Of a stretch of 64,000 nt of DNA, positions 39,552 to 49,091 are shown one piece after another (the first letter of the stretch is position 1; every line of letters starts with the position of its first letter). A model generated the notes under the pieces. The model had not been told where the DNA came from. It saw nothing but the letters and a program-made list of their open reading frames with translations, and did no database searches. A program made the translations under genes and the position numbers. The stretch lies in the NCBI RefSeq assembly GCF_002286935.1, contig NZ_MVOH01000014.1, positions 62,001-126,000 on the forward strand, written 5' to 3'. The stretch is from Bifidobacterium criceti (GTDB lineage Bacteria; Actinomycetota; Actinomycetes; Actinomycetales; Bifidobacteriaceae).

Positions 39552-41603
39552 ATGTCCATCTTCAAGTCCGTCAAGGACCGCGCGTCCGACCTCACGCAGC
39601 GGGCGCTGCATTTGGGGGGTGACTTCTCGCATCCGATAAGCGGCGACGGCGACACACCCGACTACGTCGATCCGCAGGCCGAACTGCAGCACCACGACTA
39701 TGAGAACCTCCCCCATGTCGATTTCTGGGGACCCGACCGTCCGACAACGACGTTCATCGACGCCGATTCCGGTTTCATCACCGCGAGCACAGAAGGCAAC
39801 GGCCCACTGCCGGATACCTTCAACGTCTACCGCATCTATGAGGACCGCGCGAGCCGCATGGGCGACGAGCCGCTCTACACCTACAAGCTCAACGGCAAAT
39901 GGGTCTCGAAGACGGCGAACGAGACGCTCGAGGACATCCGCGCCGTCGCGAAGGGCCTCATCCACATGGGCTTCAAGAAGGGCGAAGGCTGCGCGTTCAT
40001 GTGCCACACGTCCTACGATTGGGACGTCTTTGACGCCGCCGTGCTCGCCGTCGGCGGCGTGCTCGCGACCGTCTATGACACCGATTCCGCCGAGCAGATC
40101 CGCAACATCGTCAACAACGCCGACGCGACGCTCCTCGTCGTCGAGACGAAGGACATGCTCAAGAAGACCGAGCTCGCGAAGCAGGACTGCCCGACGCTCA
40201 AGAACATCATGTGCCTCGAGAACGGCGCGCTCGACGAGCTCAAGGCCTACGGCAAACGTGTGAGCGACCGCCAGCTCGACGAGCGCATCGCTTCGGTCAG
40301 GCTGCACGACCTGTGCTCGATCGTCTATACGTCCGGTTCCACGTCGGCGCCGAAGGGCGTCGAGATGACGCATGCGCACTATTGCGCGACGGCGACGAAC
40401 CTGCCCGAGTACATGCCCGGCCTGCTGCACGACAAGAGGCACCGTGTGCTGCTGTTCCTGCCGCAGGCGCATTCGTTCGCGCGCGCGATCAACTACATCT
40501 GCGTCGCGAGCAATATCCACATCTACATCGCGAACGGCATCAAGACACTCACCGGCGACCTCAAGGTCGCACGCCCGCACATCATGATCGTCGTGCCGCG
40601 TGTGCTTGAGAAGGTGTACAACGCCGCGTCGCAGAAGGCCGGCAACGGGCCGAAGGGCCGCGTGTTCGCCGCGTCCGTCGTCGCCGCGCAGAAGTACATG
40701 CAGGAGCTGAGCGAACGCGGCAAGGCGAGCCGCTTCGCGACGATGCGCCGCAACGCGTTCGACCCGCTCGTCTACTCGCAGATCCGCGACGTGCTCGGCG
40801 GTTGCGCGAAGTGGATCGTCACCGGCGGCGCGCCACTCGACCCCGAGCTCATGGCGTTCTTCCGTGGTGCCGGCGTGCCGGTCTATGAGGGCTATGGCCT
40901 GACCGAGACGACCGCGCCGTGCGCGTTCAACCCGATTGGCGTGCCCTACCATCAGGGTTCCGTCGGCATCCCGTTCCCCGGCTTCGAGGTGCGCATCGGC
41001 GACGGCAACGAGATCCAGGTCAAGGGCACGGCCGTCTTCCCGCGCTACCACAAGAACGAGGAGCAGACGCAGTTGTCGTTCACCGACGACGGCTGGTATG
41101 CGACGGGCGACCTGGGTCGCCTCGACGATGACGGCTTCCTGTACATCATCGGACGCAAGAAGGACCTCATCATCACGGCGGGCGGCAAAAACGTCTCGCC
41201 GGGCCCGATGGAGGAGGTCATCCAGCGTTGCCCGCTCGTCTCGCAGGCGCTCGTGCTCGGTGACAAGCGTCCGTTCATCTCGGCGCTCATCACGCTCGAC
41301 CCCGACGCGTTGCGCGCATGGCTCGCGTCGAAGGGCCTCGACACGGACATGCCGATGGAGGACGCCGCGGTGAACCCGGCCGTGCGCGCCGAGGTGCAGA
41401 AGTGGGTCGACCAGGCCAACGAGGGCGTATCGCGGGCCGAGTCGGTACGCAAGTTCATCATCCTGCCCGAGGAGTTCTCGCAGGAGAACGGTCTGATGAC
41501 CGCGTCGATGAAGATCATCCGTCCGAAGGTCATCAAGCGCTACACGGATCTGCTCAATACGCAGATGTACACGAAGCGCAACCCCGCCGAGAACATGCAG
41601 TGA
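39552..41603 (+). CDS. fadD: Long-chain fatty acid-CoA ligase (AMP-forming)
   Basis: This 683-residue acyl-adenylating enzyme activates long-chain fatty acids to acyl-CoA. The AMP-binding motifs are clear: SIVYTSGSTSAPKGVEMTH, GYGLTETTAPC, and WYATGDLGRLDDDGFLYIIG with RKKDLIITAGGKN. The domain order matches eukaryote-like long-chain ligases of actinobacteria (FAA1/FadD15 type). The start at 39552 has AAGGAGCAACC upstream. Bifidobacteria lack beta-oxidation, so a role in taking up and using exogenous fatty acids for lipids is likelier than degradation. Confidence 0.93.
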   Translation: MSIFKSVKDRASDLTQRALHLGGDFSHPISGDGDTPDYVDPQAELQHHDYENLPHVDFWGPDRPTTTFIDADSGFITASTEGNGPLPDTFNVYRIYEDRASRMGDEPLYTYKLNGKWVSKTANETLEDIRAVAKGLIHMGFKKGEGCAFMCHTSYDWDVFDAAVLAVGGVLATVYDTDSAEQIRNIVNNADATLLVVETKDMLKKTELAKQDCPTLKNIMCLENGALDELKAYGKRVSDRQLDERIASVRLHDLCSIVYTSGSTSAPKGVEMTHAHYCATATNLPEYMPGLLHDKRHRVLLFLPQAHSFARAINYICVASNIHIYIANGIKTLTGDLKVARPHIMIVVPRVLEKVYNAASQKAGNGPKGRVFAASVVAAQKYMQELSERGKASRFATMRRNAFDPLVYSQIRDVLGGCAKWIVTGGAPLDPELMAFFRGAGVPVYEGYGLTETTAPCAFNPIGVPYHQGSVGIPFPGFEVRIGDGNEIQVKGTAVFPRYHKNEEQTQLSFTDDGWYATGDLGRLDDDGFLYIIGRKKDLIITAGGKNVSPGPMEEVIQRCPLVSQALVLGDKRPFISALITLDPDALRAWLASKGLDTDMPMEDAAVNPAVRAEVQKWVDQANEGVSRAESVRKFIILPEEFSQENGLMTASMKIIRPKVIKRYTDLLNTQMYTKRNPAENMQ

Positions 41604-41614
41604 CGATTGGCGCT

Positions 41615-41674
41615 GTCCATCGCGAAAAGGCCGCGCAGGGAATCGATTCCCTGCGCGGCCTTTTCGCGATGGAC
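41615..41674. terminator. 60-bp perfect palindrome acting as bidirectional terminator
   Basis: Bases 41615-41644 are the exact reverse complement of 41645-41674, with no loop. The arms begin GTCCATCGCGAAAAGGCCGC, so each strand ends its stem in a CCTTTT tract. The pairing continues outside with one mismatch (GGCGC/GCGCC). It lies between the convergent fadD and era genes. Confidence 0.85.
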
Positions 41675-41702
41675 GGCGCCTTCCTCAAGGCCGCCCGCCC
41701 GC

Positions 41703-42692
41703 TCAGAACCCGAGCCTGTCGAGTTTCTTCGGGTCGGACTGCCAGTTCTTCGCGACCTTGACATGCATGTCGAGCTGCGCCTTCTGTCCGACGATCCGGT
41801 TGACGGCGGTCCTGAGCCTCTTCTTGACATGCACGAGGTGCTCGGCCTTGTGCCCGATGATGATCGGCTTCTGCGAATCGCGTTCGACGTAGATCGAGAC
41901 GAGCACGCGCGCCTTGCCTGCGTAGCGTTCCCCCGTCTCGTTGTCCTCGGGTTGCTCGATCGAGTCGACGACGACGGCGAGCGAATGCGGCAGCTCGTCG
42001 TGGAGTTCCTCAAGGAACGCGCCGCGGACGAGCTCGGCGATCGCGTCCTCGGGCCTCTCCTCGGTGATCTGTTCGGCCGGGTACATCTGCGGGCCTTCGG
42101 GAAGATGCTCGACGAGGACCTTCGTGACTTCGGCGAGGTTGTCGTCCTTGAGCGCGCTCACCGGCACGATGTCGGTGAAGTTCGCGAACTCGTTGATCGC
42201 GATGAGCTTGTTGATGAGCTGTGTGCGGTCGAGTTCGTCGATCTTCGTGACGATCGCGATGAGCGGCACCTTCCATACGAATTCTCCGCTGTCCGATTTC
42301 GCCGCGAACTGCGAGCGCAGCCTGCTGAGGATGCGCTTGTCCCCTGGCCCGATCTCCTGGTCCGCCGGCAGCAGGAACGCGATCTCGTCGCATTCGGCGA
42401 GCGAATCGTCGACGATGTCGTTGAGTCGCTGCCCGAGCAATGTGCGCGGCCGGTGGATGCCTGGCGTGTCGACGAGCACCATCTGCGCGCCGTCAAGCGT
42501 GAGCACACCGCGGATCGCCTTGCGCGTCGTCTCCGGCCGCGACGACGCGATCGCGACCTGTGTGCCGATGAGCGCGTTGATGAGCGTCGATTTGCCGACG
42601 TTCGGCCGCCCCACGACGGCCACGAACCCGGAACGGTATTCCCCGTCCTCTGCGGTGTCCCCCGTTGTCTGCGTCGTATTCGTCTCAGTCAT
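41703..42692 (-). CDS. era: GTPase Era
   Basis: Era is a GTPase that binds the 3' end of 16S rRNA in 30S maturation. The 329-residue protein has G1 GRPNVGKST, G2 region SSRPETTRKAIRG, G3 DTPGIH, G4 TKID, and a C-terminal KH domain (GHKAEHLVHVKKRLR). The start at 42692 overlaps the previous gene by eight bases. It is the last gene of a phoH-ybeY-corC-era cluster, which is widely conserved and groups ribosome and RNA maturation factors. Confidence 0.95.
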   Translation of the reverse strand: MTETNTTQTTGDTAEDGEYRSGFVAVVGRPNVGKSTLINALIGTQVAIASSRPETTRKAIRGVLTLDGAQMVLVDTPGIHRPRTLLGQRLNDIVDDSLAECDEIAFLLPADQEIGPGDKRILSRLRSQFAAKSDSGEFVWKVPLIAIVTKIDELDRTQLINKLIAINEFANFTDIVPVSALKDDNLAEVTKVLVEHLPEGPQMYPAEQITEERPEDAIAELVRGAFLEELHDELPHSLAVVVDSIEQPEDNETGERYAGKARVLVSIYVERDSQKPIIIGHKAEHLVHVKKRLRTAVNRIVGQKAQLDMHVKVAKNWQSDPKKLDRLGF

Positions 42693-44103
42693 CGTCGTGT
42701 CCTTGCTCCTTGCCGTCATGCGATGCGCGATCGCCTTGTCCATCCGTCGTACCGCCAGTTTCGTCATCACCCTCGACGGACACGGGTTTGACGACGATCG
42801 TCGAGACCTTCTTACGGCGTCCGGCCGAATCGACGGCCGTCAGTTCAAGCCCGTGCGTGCGTGCGCTCGCGCCGACGATCGGCACACGGCCGAGCAGTTT
42901 CGTGAGCAGTCCGTAGACGGTGTCCACGTCGTCCTCGTCGAGGTCGATTTCGAAGATCTCCTCGAGTTCCGTGATCGGTGTGCGCGCGGGCATGCTCCAC
43001 GTCCTCTCCCCGATCTTCTTGGGCGCGGCGTGCTGCGTGCGGTCGTGCTCGTCGTCGAGTTCGCCGACGATCTGCTCGATCGCGTCCTCGATCGTGACCA
43101 TGCCGGCGATGCCGCCGTATTCGTCGACGACGACGGCCACATGGTTGCGTGTGCGCTGCATCTCATGGAAGAGGTCGTCGACCGGTTTCGATTCCGGAAC
43201 GTACATCGGTTTGCGCATGATTGATTCGATGTCGCGTCCACGGGCGGCCGGGTTGAACGCCGTCGCGCGCACGGCGTCCTTGAGGTACGCCATGCCGAGC
43301 AGGTCGTCGATGTCCGCACCGATGACGGGCACGCGGGAGAAGCCGGAGCGTGAGCACAGGCACAGGAAATCCTGGAGCGTGCCGTCGCGTTCGATTGTGA
43401 TCATGTCGGTGCGCGGCACCATGATCTCGCGTGTGAGCGTATCGGAGAGCATGAGCACGTTGCGCAGCATGTCCGAGACCTCGGGGTCAAAACGGTTGTT
43501 CTCGATGAGGCGGTCCATCGCGGCTTTGCCCTGCTCGTGGTGGATCTTCTCAAGCTCCTCGTCGTCGGAGATCTCGGAACGGCGTTCGCCGGCGGTCTCG
43601 ACGTCGTTGCGCCTGTGGATGAACGGTGTGAGCCTGACGCATATCGACGCGAGCCCGGCGTGTTTGACGAGCACGTCGAGCGGTTTCGTGCTGCCGACCG
43701 TGCGCGGGCGCATGAGCACGGTCACGAACGCGATGACGAGCGCGACGACGAGGCCGGCGACGAGCTGGATCCACATCGCATAGCCGAGCGTCGCGGCGAT
43801 GCACGCGACGAGGACGCCGGTGAGCACGTTGCCGCATATGCGGAAGAACGCGCACGAGTTCGACGCGGCGTAGCGGTGCATGACGATGCGCTGCGCCGCG
43901 TGCAGCCGCTTGATTTTCTTCGTGCGTGTGAAATCGGACAGTTCGTCATCCGACTGCACTTCGATCATCAGGTTGTTGAGGTTCGCGCGCGTCACACGCG
44001 AAATCGCGCTTTCGAGTGCGGCGAGCATCATCGAAAGCCATGCGAGCAGCACGGCGGCGACGCCAAGCGCGACGATGAGCACGATCATGAGTTCTTCGGA
44101 CAT
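42685..44103 (-). CDS. CNNM/CorC-HlyC family membrane protein with CBS domains
   Basis: This 472-residue protein has an N-terminal CNNM transmembrane domain (residues about 1-140, four helices), two CBS domains at about 205-330 ([60 protein letters not shown]), and a C-terminal CorC/HlyC FAD-like fold domain. Such proteins are linked to magnesium and cobalt export or resistance, and the old haemolysin name is misleading. A Lys/Asp/Gly-rich tail follows. Its position between ybeY and era is the usual one. Confidence 0.9.
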   Translation of the reverse strand: MSEELMIVLIVALGVAAVLLAWLSMMLAALESAISRVTRANLNNLMIEVQSDDELSDFTRTKKIKRLHAAQRIVMHRYAASNSCAFFRICGNVLTGVLVACIAATLGYAMWIQLVAGLVVALVIAFVTVLMRPRTVGSTKPLDVLVKHAGLASICVRLTPFIHRRNDVETAGERRSEISDDEELEKIHHEQGKAAMDRLIENNRFDPEVSDMLRNVLMLSDTLTREIMVPRTDMITIERDGTLQDFLCLCSRSGFSRVPVIGADIDDLLGMAYLKDAVRATAFNPAARGRDIESIMRKPMYVPESKPVDDLFHEMQRTRNHVAVVVDEYGGIAGMVTIEDAIEQIVGELDDEHDRTQHAAPKKIGERTWSMPARTPITELEEIFEIDLDEDDVDTVYGLLTKLLGRVPIVGASARTHGLELTAVDSAGRRKKVSTIVVKPVSVEGDDETGGTTDGQGDRASHDGKEQGHDDD

Positions 44104-44150
44104 CTTCAGTTACCTTCCGGGGAAAAGAGATGGGCACGCCGTCCGCGCGC

Positions 44151-44696
44151 TCAGTGGCCGAGCTGGCGGTCGGTGCCGTGGCGTTCCTCGTAGGCGGCGA
44201 GCGCATCGGGAGCCCCGTCCGGCACGAGCGCGATCCATGAGGTGCCCTGTCGGAGCGCGAAGAACGTGAGCAGCAGCTGGCGTTGCAGGCCGAACATCTG
44301 GCGTTCCTGCTCGGGGGTGCCATGGTCGTAGCCGAGCAGGTGCAGGATGCCATGGATCGTGAGCAGCAGCATCTCCTCCATTGTGCTGTGGCCTGCGGCG
44401 GCGGCCTGTTGCGCGGCGACCCATGGGCAGATGACGATGTCGCCGAGGCAGCCTTCCGTCAGCGCACGGTCGTCGCCGGGGCGCAGTTCGTCCATCGGGA
44501 AGCTCATGACGTCGGTCGGACCTTGCAGGCTCATCCACCGTTCGTGCAGTTCGGCGATCGGCTCGGGATCGACGAACAGGATCGACAGGTCGGATTGCGC
44601 GCTCACGCGCATCTGGTCCATGACCCATACGCCGAGGTCTGCGAAGACCTTCGGGTCGATGATCCAATCCGTCTCGTTGTTCACTTCAACGCTCAT
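44151..44696 (-). CDS. ybeY: Endoribonuclease YbeY (16S rRNA maturation)
   Basis: YbeY is a zinc-dependent endoribonuclease for 16S rRNA 3'-end maturation and ribosome quality control. The 181-residue protein has the metal motif [11 protein letters not shown] and the upstream DVMSFPMDE segment. The ATG overlaps the phoH stop by four bases (ATGA). Its C-terminal extension of about 40 residues is slightly longer than in most homologues. Confidence 0.95.
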   Translation of the reverse strand: MSVEVNNETDWIIDPKVFADLGVWVMDQMRVSAQSDLSILFVDPEPIAELHERWMSLQGPTDVMSFPMDELRPGDDRALTEGCLGDIVICPWVAAQQAAAAGHSTMEEMLLLTIHGILHLLGYDHGTPEQERQMFGLQRQLLLTFFALRQGTSWIALVPDGAPDALAAYEERHGTDRQLGH

Positions 44697-45823
44697 GCGT
44701 GTGCGTCCTTTGCTGTGTCGTCCGATGGTTCCGTCTTGGCGTCCGCGCGGCCATGCGTGCGTGCATGCGCCTCATCGTAGCGTTCGTAGGCGGCGACGAT
44801 TCTGCCGACGAGCTCGTGGCGTACGACGTCGCCGGCCCCGAGGTGCGCGAACGCGATGCCGTCGATGCCGTGGAGCACACGTTCGATCGAAACGAGTCCC
44901 GATTGCGGTTTGGCGAGGTCGACCTGGGTGACGTCGCCGGTGACGACCATCGTCGTGTTGAAGCCGAGCCTCGTGAGGAACATCTTCATCTGCTGCGCGG
45001 TCGTGTTCTGCGCCTCGTCGAGGATGACGAACGCGTCGTTGAGCGTGCGACCACGCATGTATGCGAGCGGCGCGACCTCGATCGTGCCGTCCTCGATGAG
45101 CGCATGCATGCGCTCGGGGCCGAGCATGTCGGAGAGCGCGTCGTAGAGCGGCCGCAGGTACGGGTCGACCTTCTCGTTGAGTGTGCCCGGCAGGAAGCCG
45201 AGGTTCTCGCCGGCCTCGACTGCGGGGCGTGTGAGGATGATGCGGCGCACTTGGCCGTCCTCGAACGCGCGCACGGCCTTCGCGACGGCGAGATAGGTCT
45301 TGCCGGTGCCGGCCGGTCCGATGCCGAAGGTGATCGTGTTCGAGGCGATCGCGTTGATGTAGGCGACCTGGCCGGCGGTCTTCGGACGTACCGGGTACCC
45401 GTTCGCGTAGGCGATGACGCCGGGGACGCGGGGCTTGCGGTATGTGGCGTGGCTGTCACGGCTTGAGGCGCGCCGCTCCTGGCGGATCCTGCGGATCGTG
45501 TCGGTGCGCACGCCGTGGCCGGGCGCCTCGTCGCGCACATCGTTCGACAGCACACGCTGGTCGAGCATGCGCCGCAATGTCGGCACGTCCATCGGTTGCA
45601 CGTAGGCGGCGTCGATGATCAGGTGCAGCAGGTCCTCGGCTTCGCTGGCCTGCGCTTCCCCTTCCTTCGACGTCGACCTGATCGTCACCCTGTCGCCACG
45701 GATATGGACCGTGATTTCGTCGAACGCGCGCTCGAGTTCACGGATGACCTCGTCGTACGGGCCGAATACGCGTACCGGATCGAGCTGGTCCGGCACGATG
45801 ACCGTTCGCGTTGCAGTCGCCAC
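44693..45823 (-). CDS. phoH: PhoH-like ATPase
   Basis: PhoH-family P-loop ATPase of 376 residues with Walker [16 protein letters not shown], Walker [12 protein letters not shown], and the following [10 protein letters not shown]. An N-terminal KH-like RNA-binding part ([15 protein letters not shown]) suggests a role in RNA metabolism, consistent with the adjacent ybeY. The GTG start at 45823 (GTG-GCG-ACT) is chosen for the GAGAGAGGT just upstream. A GTG one codon earlier is equally possible. The leader carries a 9-bp perfect hairpin. Confidence 0.9.
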   Translation of the reverse strand: MATATRTVIVPDQLDPVRVFGPYDEVIRELERAFDEITVHIRGDRVTIRSTSKEGEAQASEAEDLLHLIIDAAYVQPMDVPTLRRMLDQRVLSNDVRDEAPGHGVRTDTIRRIRQERRASSRDSHATYRKPRVPGVIAYANGYPVRPKTAGQVAYINAIASNTITFGIGPAGTGKTYLAVAKAVRAFEDGQVRRIILTRPAVEAGENLGFLPGTLNEKVDPYLRPLYDALSDMLGPERMHALIEDGTIEVAPLAYMRGRTLNDAFVILDEAQNTTAQQMKMFLTRLGFNTTMVVTGDVTQVDLAKPQSGLVSIERVLHGIDGIAFAHLGAGDVVRHELVGRIVAAYERYDEAHARTHGRADAKTEPSDDTAKDAHA

Positions 45824-45836
45824 CACACCTCTCTCT

Positions 45837-45858
45837 GGCGGCGCCCCGTGGCGCCGCC
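45837..45858 (-). promoter_or_regulatory. Hairpin in the phoH leader
   Basis: A perfect stem GGCGGCGCC/GGCGCCGCC with loop CCGT lies next to the phoH ribosome binding site. It could affect access to that site. Confidence 0.4.
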
Positions 45859-45898
45859 GTCCATTGATTGATCTGATTGATCCAAACACACCATGATC

Positions 45899-45934
45899 CG
45901 GATGGACGCGCCACAAGGCGCGGCCGCCCATCCG
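45899..45934 (-). terminator. Probable terminator of hinT
   Basis: Two-part stem CGGATGG/CCATCCG and GCGCC/GGCGC with an ACAA loop, about 18 bases past the hinT stop and ahead of phoH. Confidence 0.5.
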
Positions 45935-45951
45935 CGGGGCACACCCGGGGC

Positions 45952-46287
45952 CTATTCCTCGAGCGGCTCGCCGGTGAGCACGTGCGCGTGCACATGGAAC
46001 ACCGTCTGTCCCGCGTGCTCGCCGGTGTTGAAGATGAGCCGGTAGGAACCGTCATAGTCCTGGTCGGCGATGCGTTGCGCGACCTCGACGATGTGCGCGA
46101 GCAGCTGCGCGTCGTTCCTCGCGAGTTCGTCGACGTTGCGGTAGTGTTCGCGTGGCACGACGAGCACGTGCACTTTCGCCTTCGGGTTGATGTCCTTGAA
46201 CGCGTATGTCGTCGCGTCCTCATACACCTTCTCGCTCGGGATGTCGCAGTTTACGATCTTGCAGAACAGGCAGTCCGGTTCGGTCAT
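45952..46287 (-). CDS. hinT: HIT-family nucleotide-binding hydrolase
   Basis: This 111-residue protein has the histidine-triad motif HVHAHVL near the C-terminus and the N-terminal CLFCKIVNCDIPSEKVYED. Such proteins are purine nucleoside phosphoramidate hydrolases. Start 46287 (MTEPDCL) follows GAGGAAGACG. A six-residue longer frame from 46305 has no site. It lies 88 bases from rsmE on the same strand. Confidence 0.92.
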   Translation of the reverse strand: MTEPDCLFCKIVNCDIPSEKVYEDATTYAFKDINPKAKVHVLVVPREHYRNVDELARNDAQLLAHIVEVAQRIADQDYDGSYRLIFNTGEHAGQTVFHVHAHVLTGEPLEE

Positions 46288-46375
46288 CGTCTTCCTCTCG
46301 TTCATCGTTCCGCCGGCTCCCGGCGGCCGTTCCCATCGTATTGCCGCACTCGGATAAACAACGCCAGCGGCCCCG

Positions 46376-47200
46376 CTATTCCTCGTCCGGCGTGCATGCG
46401 AAGCGGCCGAGCTCGCGCGACAGCAGGCTCAGCGCGACCGGGCCGGCCGTCGAGGCGCGCAGGATGTTCCTGCCGAGCACGCACACTTCGGCGCCTGCGT
46501 CCTTGAGTGCCGCGACTTCGGCGTCGCTTATGCCGCCCTCGGGGCCTACGACGACGTGGACCGTGCGCACATTGCCATCCTCAAGGCTGCGTTCGAGCAC
46601 ATCGCGCACGCGGCGCTCGATCCCATCCCAGCTCAGCGTGGCATCCTGATGGAGCACGATGACGAGGTCGCCGCGCACGCACGCCCTGCGGCACAGCGCG
46701 ATGAGCTGCTTGCCGCTCAGGCAGCCGTGGAGCGTCGGCATCGCCGCACGCCGCGACTGTTCGGTCGCCGCCGCAAGCGTCGCCGTCCACTTCCTGTCGG
46801 TGCGGCCGGCCTTCCACCGTGCGATCGCGCGTTCCGACTGCCACGGGTAGACGTCATCGACACCTATCTGTGTGCTCACGTCGATCGCCTGCTCGTCGTG
46901 CCCGTTCTTCGCGAGGGCCTGAATGAGGGAGAGTCGGACGACGGGAGGCTCCTCCTTCGTGAACGATTCGACGCACACGTCGCCGTTGTGGTCGTCGACG
47001 ACGGTCGCGTCGATGCGCAGACCGCGTCCATCGGATATCTGGAGTTCGTCGCCCACGGTGAGGCGCATCGAGCCGAACGCATGCCGGCGCACGTTCTCCG
47101 GCAACGTCATGATCCAGCCGGTGCGCCCCGACGCGATCTCCTCGGCCGCCAACGGGGCGTCATCATGGCTCACATCCACGAGAAACAAAGGGATTGTCAT
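46376..47200 (-). CDS. rsmE: 16S rRNA (uracil1498-N3)-methyltransferase
   Basis: RsmE methylates U1498 in 16S rRNA. The 274-residue protein has an N-terminal PUA-like part (MTIPLFLVDVSHDD, RRHAFGSMRLTVGDELQISD) and a SPOUT knot domain (HVVVGPEGGISDAEVAALKD, LGRNILRASTAGPVALSLL). The start at 47200 gives the family's usual N-terminus. Upstream in-frame codons reach into the tRNA promoter region and are rejected. Confidence 0.93.
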   Translation of the reverse strand: MTIPLFLVDVSHDDAPLAAEEIASGRTGWIMTLPENVRRHAFGSMRLTVGDELQISDGRGLRIDATVVDDHNGDVCVESFTKEEPPVVRLSLIQALAKNGHDEQAIDVSTQIGVDDVYPWQSERAIARWKAGRTDRKWTATLAAATEQSRRAAMPTLHGCLSGKQLIALCRRACVRGDLVIVLHQDATLSWDGIERRVRDVLERSLEDGNVRTVHVVVGPEGGISDAEVAALKDAGAEVCVLGRNILRASTAGPVALSLLSRELGRFACTPDEE

Positions 47201-47239
47201 AGGTTCTAGGCTACCCGACACGAGCGCGACACGCCGAAG

Positions 47240-47268
47240 TTGCGCACGTCGCAAACGTGCCCTATAGT
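47240..47268 (+). promoter_or_regulatory. Promoter of tRNA-Leu
   Basis: TTGCGC (47240-47245) and TATAGT (47263-47268) separated by 17 bases, 52 bases before the mature tRNA. Confidence 0.65.
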
Positions 47269-47320
47269 TTTCAACTGTTGCCGCTGAGAACACAGCACAG
47301 TGATCAGCACAGCGACCCGG

Positions 47321-47407
47321 GTCCGGGTGGCGGAATGGTAGACGCGCTAGCTTGAGGTGCTAGTGCCTATTTATACAGGCGTGCGGGTTCAAGTCCCGCT
47401 CCGGACA
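47321..47407 (+). tRNA. tRNA-Leu (anticodon GAG)
   Basis: The acceptor stem GTCCGGG pairs with TCCGGAC (47400-47406, one G-T pair) and discriminator A47407. The anticodon stem CTAGC/GCTAG encloses loop TTGAGGT with anticodon GAG at 47354-47356, reading CTC and CTT. A long class II variable arm (GCCT/AGGC) and the T arm GCGGGTTCAAGTCCCGC are present. CCA is not encoded (CGA follows). Confidence 0.95.
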
Positions 47408-47415
47408 CGACCAAG

Positions 47416-47449
47416 ACCGGTGGTTCTCATTCGAGGGCCACCGGTTTTT
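47416..47449 (+). terminator. Terminator of tRNA-Leu
   Basis: ACCGGTGG pairs with CCACCGGT, with further pairing TCTC/GAG inside, and TTTTT overlaps and follows the stem. A classical intrinsic terminator 8 bases after the tRNA. Confidence 0.85.
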
Positions 47450-47563
47450 CGTTGCCATTCGTAGCCAATGTGCCACCGCATCACCGCGCCGCCGCCACAT
47501 TGGCGTTCGTCCAGGGCGTCCCGCTCCCCTTGTGGCCGTCCGCAACCCCACGGGAGGGCCGCC

Positions 47564-48439
47564 ATGCGCTTCATCCATCTCGATTCCGTCGACGATCCGC
47601 GTGTCGACGTGTACACGAACCTGACCGAGCTGCAGTTGCGCAACCGTCTCGAACCGGCGAAAGGCGTGTTCATCGCCGAATCGCCGAAAGTCATCACCCG
47701 GGCACTCGCCGCGGGACGTGAGCCATTGTCGCTCCTCGTCGAGGAACCGTGGATCGAGGGGATGGCGGACACGTTCGCGTCGATCGACGTACAATGGGGC
47801 GATGATGTCCCCGTCTATGTCGCCTCCCCTGAGCAACTCAAACGGCTCACCGGCTACAGGCTGCACCGCGGAGCGATCGCCGCGATGCGCCGCTGGCCGC
47901 TGCCGTCGGTCGAGGAGGTGTGCCGTGGCGCGACGCGCATCGCCGTCCTCGAGAACATCGTCGACCATACGAACGTCGGCGCGATCATGCGTTCGGCCGC
48001 CGCACTCGACGTCGACGCCGTCCTCGTGACGCCATCATGCGCCGATCCGTTGTACAGGCGCGCCGTGCGCGTGTCGATGGGCACGGTCTTCCAGGTGCCG
48101 TGGACACGCATCGGCGGCGATGACGTCCACTATTGGCCGTGGAAGGGCCTTGACGAGCTCCATCGGCTCGGGTTCACGACGGCCGCAATGGCGCTCACCG
48201 ATGATTCGATATCACTCGACGACCTTGTCGCGCGCCTTGAGGGCGACTCCCCCGAAGCGCCATACGTGGACAGGCTCGCGCTCATCTTCGGTACGGAAGG
48301 CGACGGCCTGTCACGGCATACGATCGCGAACGCCGACCTCACCGTCAAGATCCCGATGAGCCATGACGTCGATTCGCTCAACGTCGCCGCATCGAGCGCC
48401 GTCGCGTTCTACGGCACGCGCGACCGGCGCCGCGTATGA
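47564..48439 (+). CDS. TrmH/SpoU-family RNA methyltransferase
   Basis: This 291-residue protein has an N-terminal substrate-binding part (LEPAKGVFIAESPKVITRAL) and the SpoU knot domain with three class motifs: ENIVDHTNVGAIMRSAAAL, LIFGTEGDGLS, and VKIPMSHDVDSLNVAASSA. It methylates 2'-O-ribose in tRNA or rRNA, though the exact target is not clear. The start at 47564 follows GGGAGGG. It is single in its orientation between the tRNA and the suf operon. Confidence 0.9.
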   Translation: MRFIHLDSVDDPRVDVYTNLTELQLRNRLEPAKGVFIAESPKVITRALAAGREPLSLLVEEPWIEGMADTFASIDVQWGDDVPVYVASPEQLKRLTGYRLHRGAIAAMRRWPLPSVEEVCRGATRIAVLENIVDHTNVGAIMRSAAALDVDAVLVTPSCADPLYRRAVRVSMGTVFQVPWTRIGGDDVHYWPWKGLDELHRLGFTTAAMALTDDSISLDDLVARLEGDSPEAPYVDRLALIFGTEGDGLSRHTIANADLTVKIPMSHDVDSLNVAASSAVAFYGTRDRRRV

Positions 48440-48475
48440 GCGCGCGGCGCGCGCAAAGGGCCCTGATGGGGCGGA

Positions 48476-49042
48476 TCAGTACCGGGGCATCATGTCGAGG
48501 TTGAAGCCCAATGCGGCGAGCTGTTCGCGTCCTTCGGGCGTGATCTTGTCGACGGTCCAACGCGGCGTCCACGTCCAGTCGATGCGGAATTCCTCGACGA
48601 GTCCGGCGAGTGTGCTCGCGCACTCGTCCTCGATGAGGTCGGTGAGCGGACATGCGGGCGTCGTGAGCGTCATCGTGATGATCGCACGTCCCAATTCGTC
48701 GATCTCGATGCCGTAGACGAGGCCGAGGTCGATGACGTCGATGCCGAGTTCTGGGTCGATGACCTGATGAAGCGCCTCCTTGACGTCCTCGGCGGTCGCA
48801 CGCCCGATCTCGTCAACGCCTTTGATTGCGATGCCGTCCTCGTGGCATGTGCATGCGTGGCCGTCGCCGACATGGCCTCCACAGCAGCCGTCCTGCATCC
48901 CCGCGTCCTCGCCGTGCGCATGCATGTCCTTCGCGAGCGACGGATTCGCGATGATCGCCTCCGCCGTCGCCTCGTCACCGACGACGTTGCTGACCGCGTC
49001 GAGGATCGTCGCCTGTGGTTCCGGTACGAGATTGTCGCCCAT
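48476..49042 (-). CDS. SufT-like Fe-S assembly protein (MIP18/DUF59 family) with Cys/His-rich N-terminal segment
   Basis: This 188-residue protein ends with a MIP18/PaaD-type domain (DVKEALHQVIDPELGIDVID, LTTPACPLTDLIEDE with the conserved cysteine, and TWTPRW). Family members assist Fe-S cluster delivery. Before that domain, residues 41-67 contain H41, H43, C53, C54, H57, H62, C64, C66 and H67 within 27 residues, a likely metal-binding patch not part of the usual compact domain. The start at 49042 is supported by AAGGACAACGG upstream. It is the last gene of the suf operon. Confidence 0.88.
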   Translation of the reverse strand: MGDNLVPEPQATILDAVSNVVGDEATAEAIIANPSLAKDMHAHGEDAGMQDGCCGGHVGDGHACTCHEDGIAIKGVDEIGRATAEDVKEALHQVIDPELGIDVIDLGLVYGIEIDELGRAIITMTLTTPACPLTDLIEDECASTLAGLVEEFRIDWTWTPRWTVDKITPEGREQLAALGFNLDMMPRY

Positions 49043-49091
49043 GTCCGTTGTCCTTCCTTGAAAAATGTTCCGATTGATGCGCCGGGTGCCG

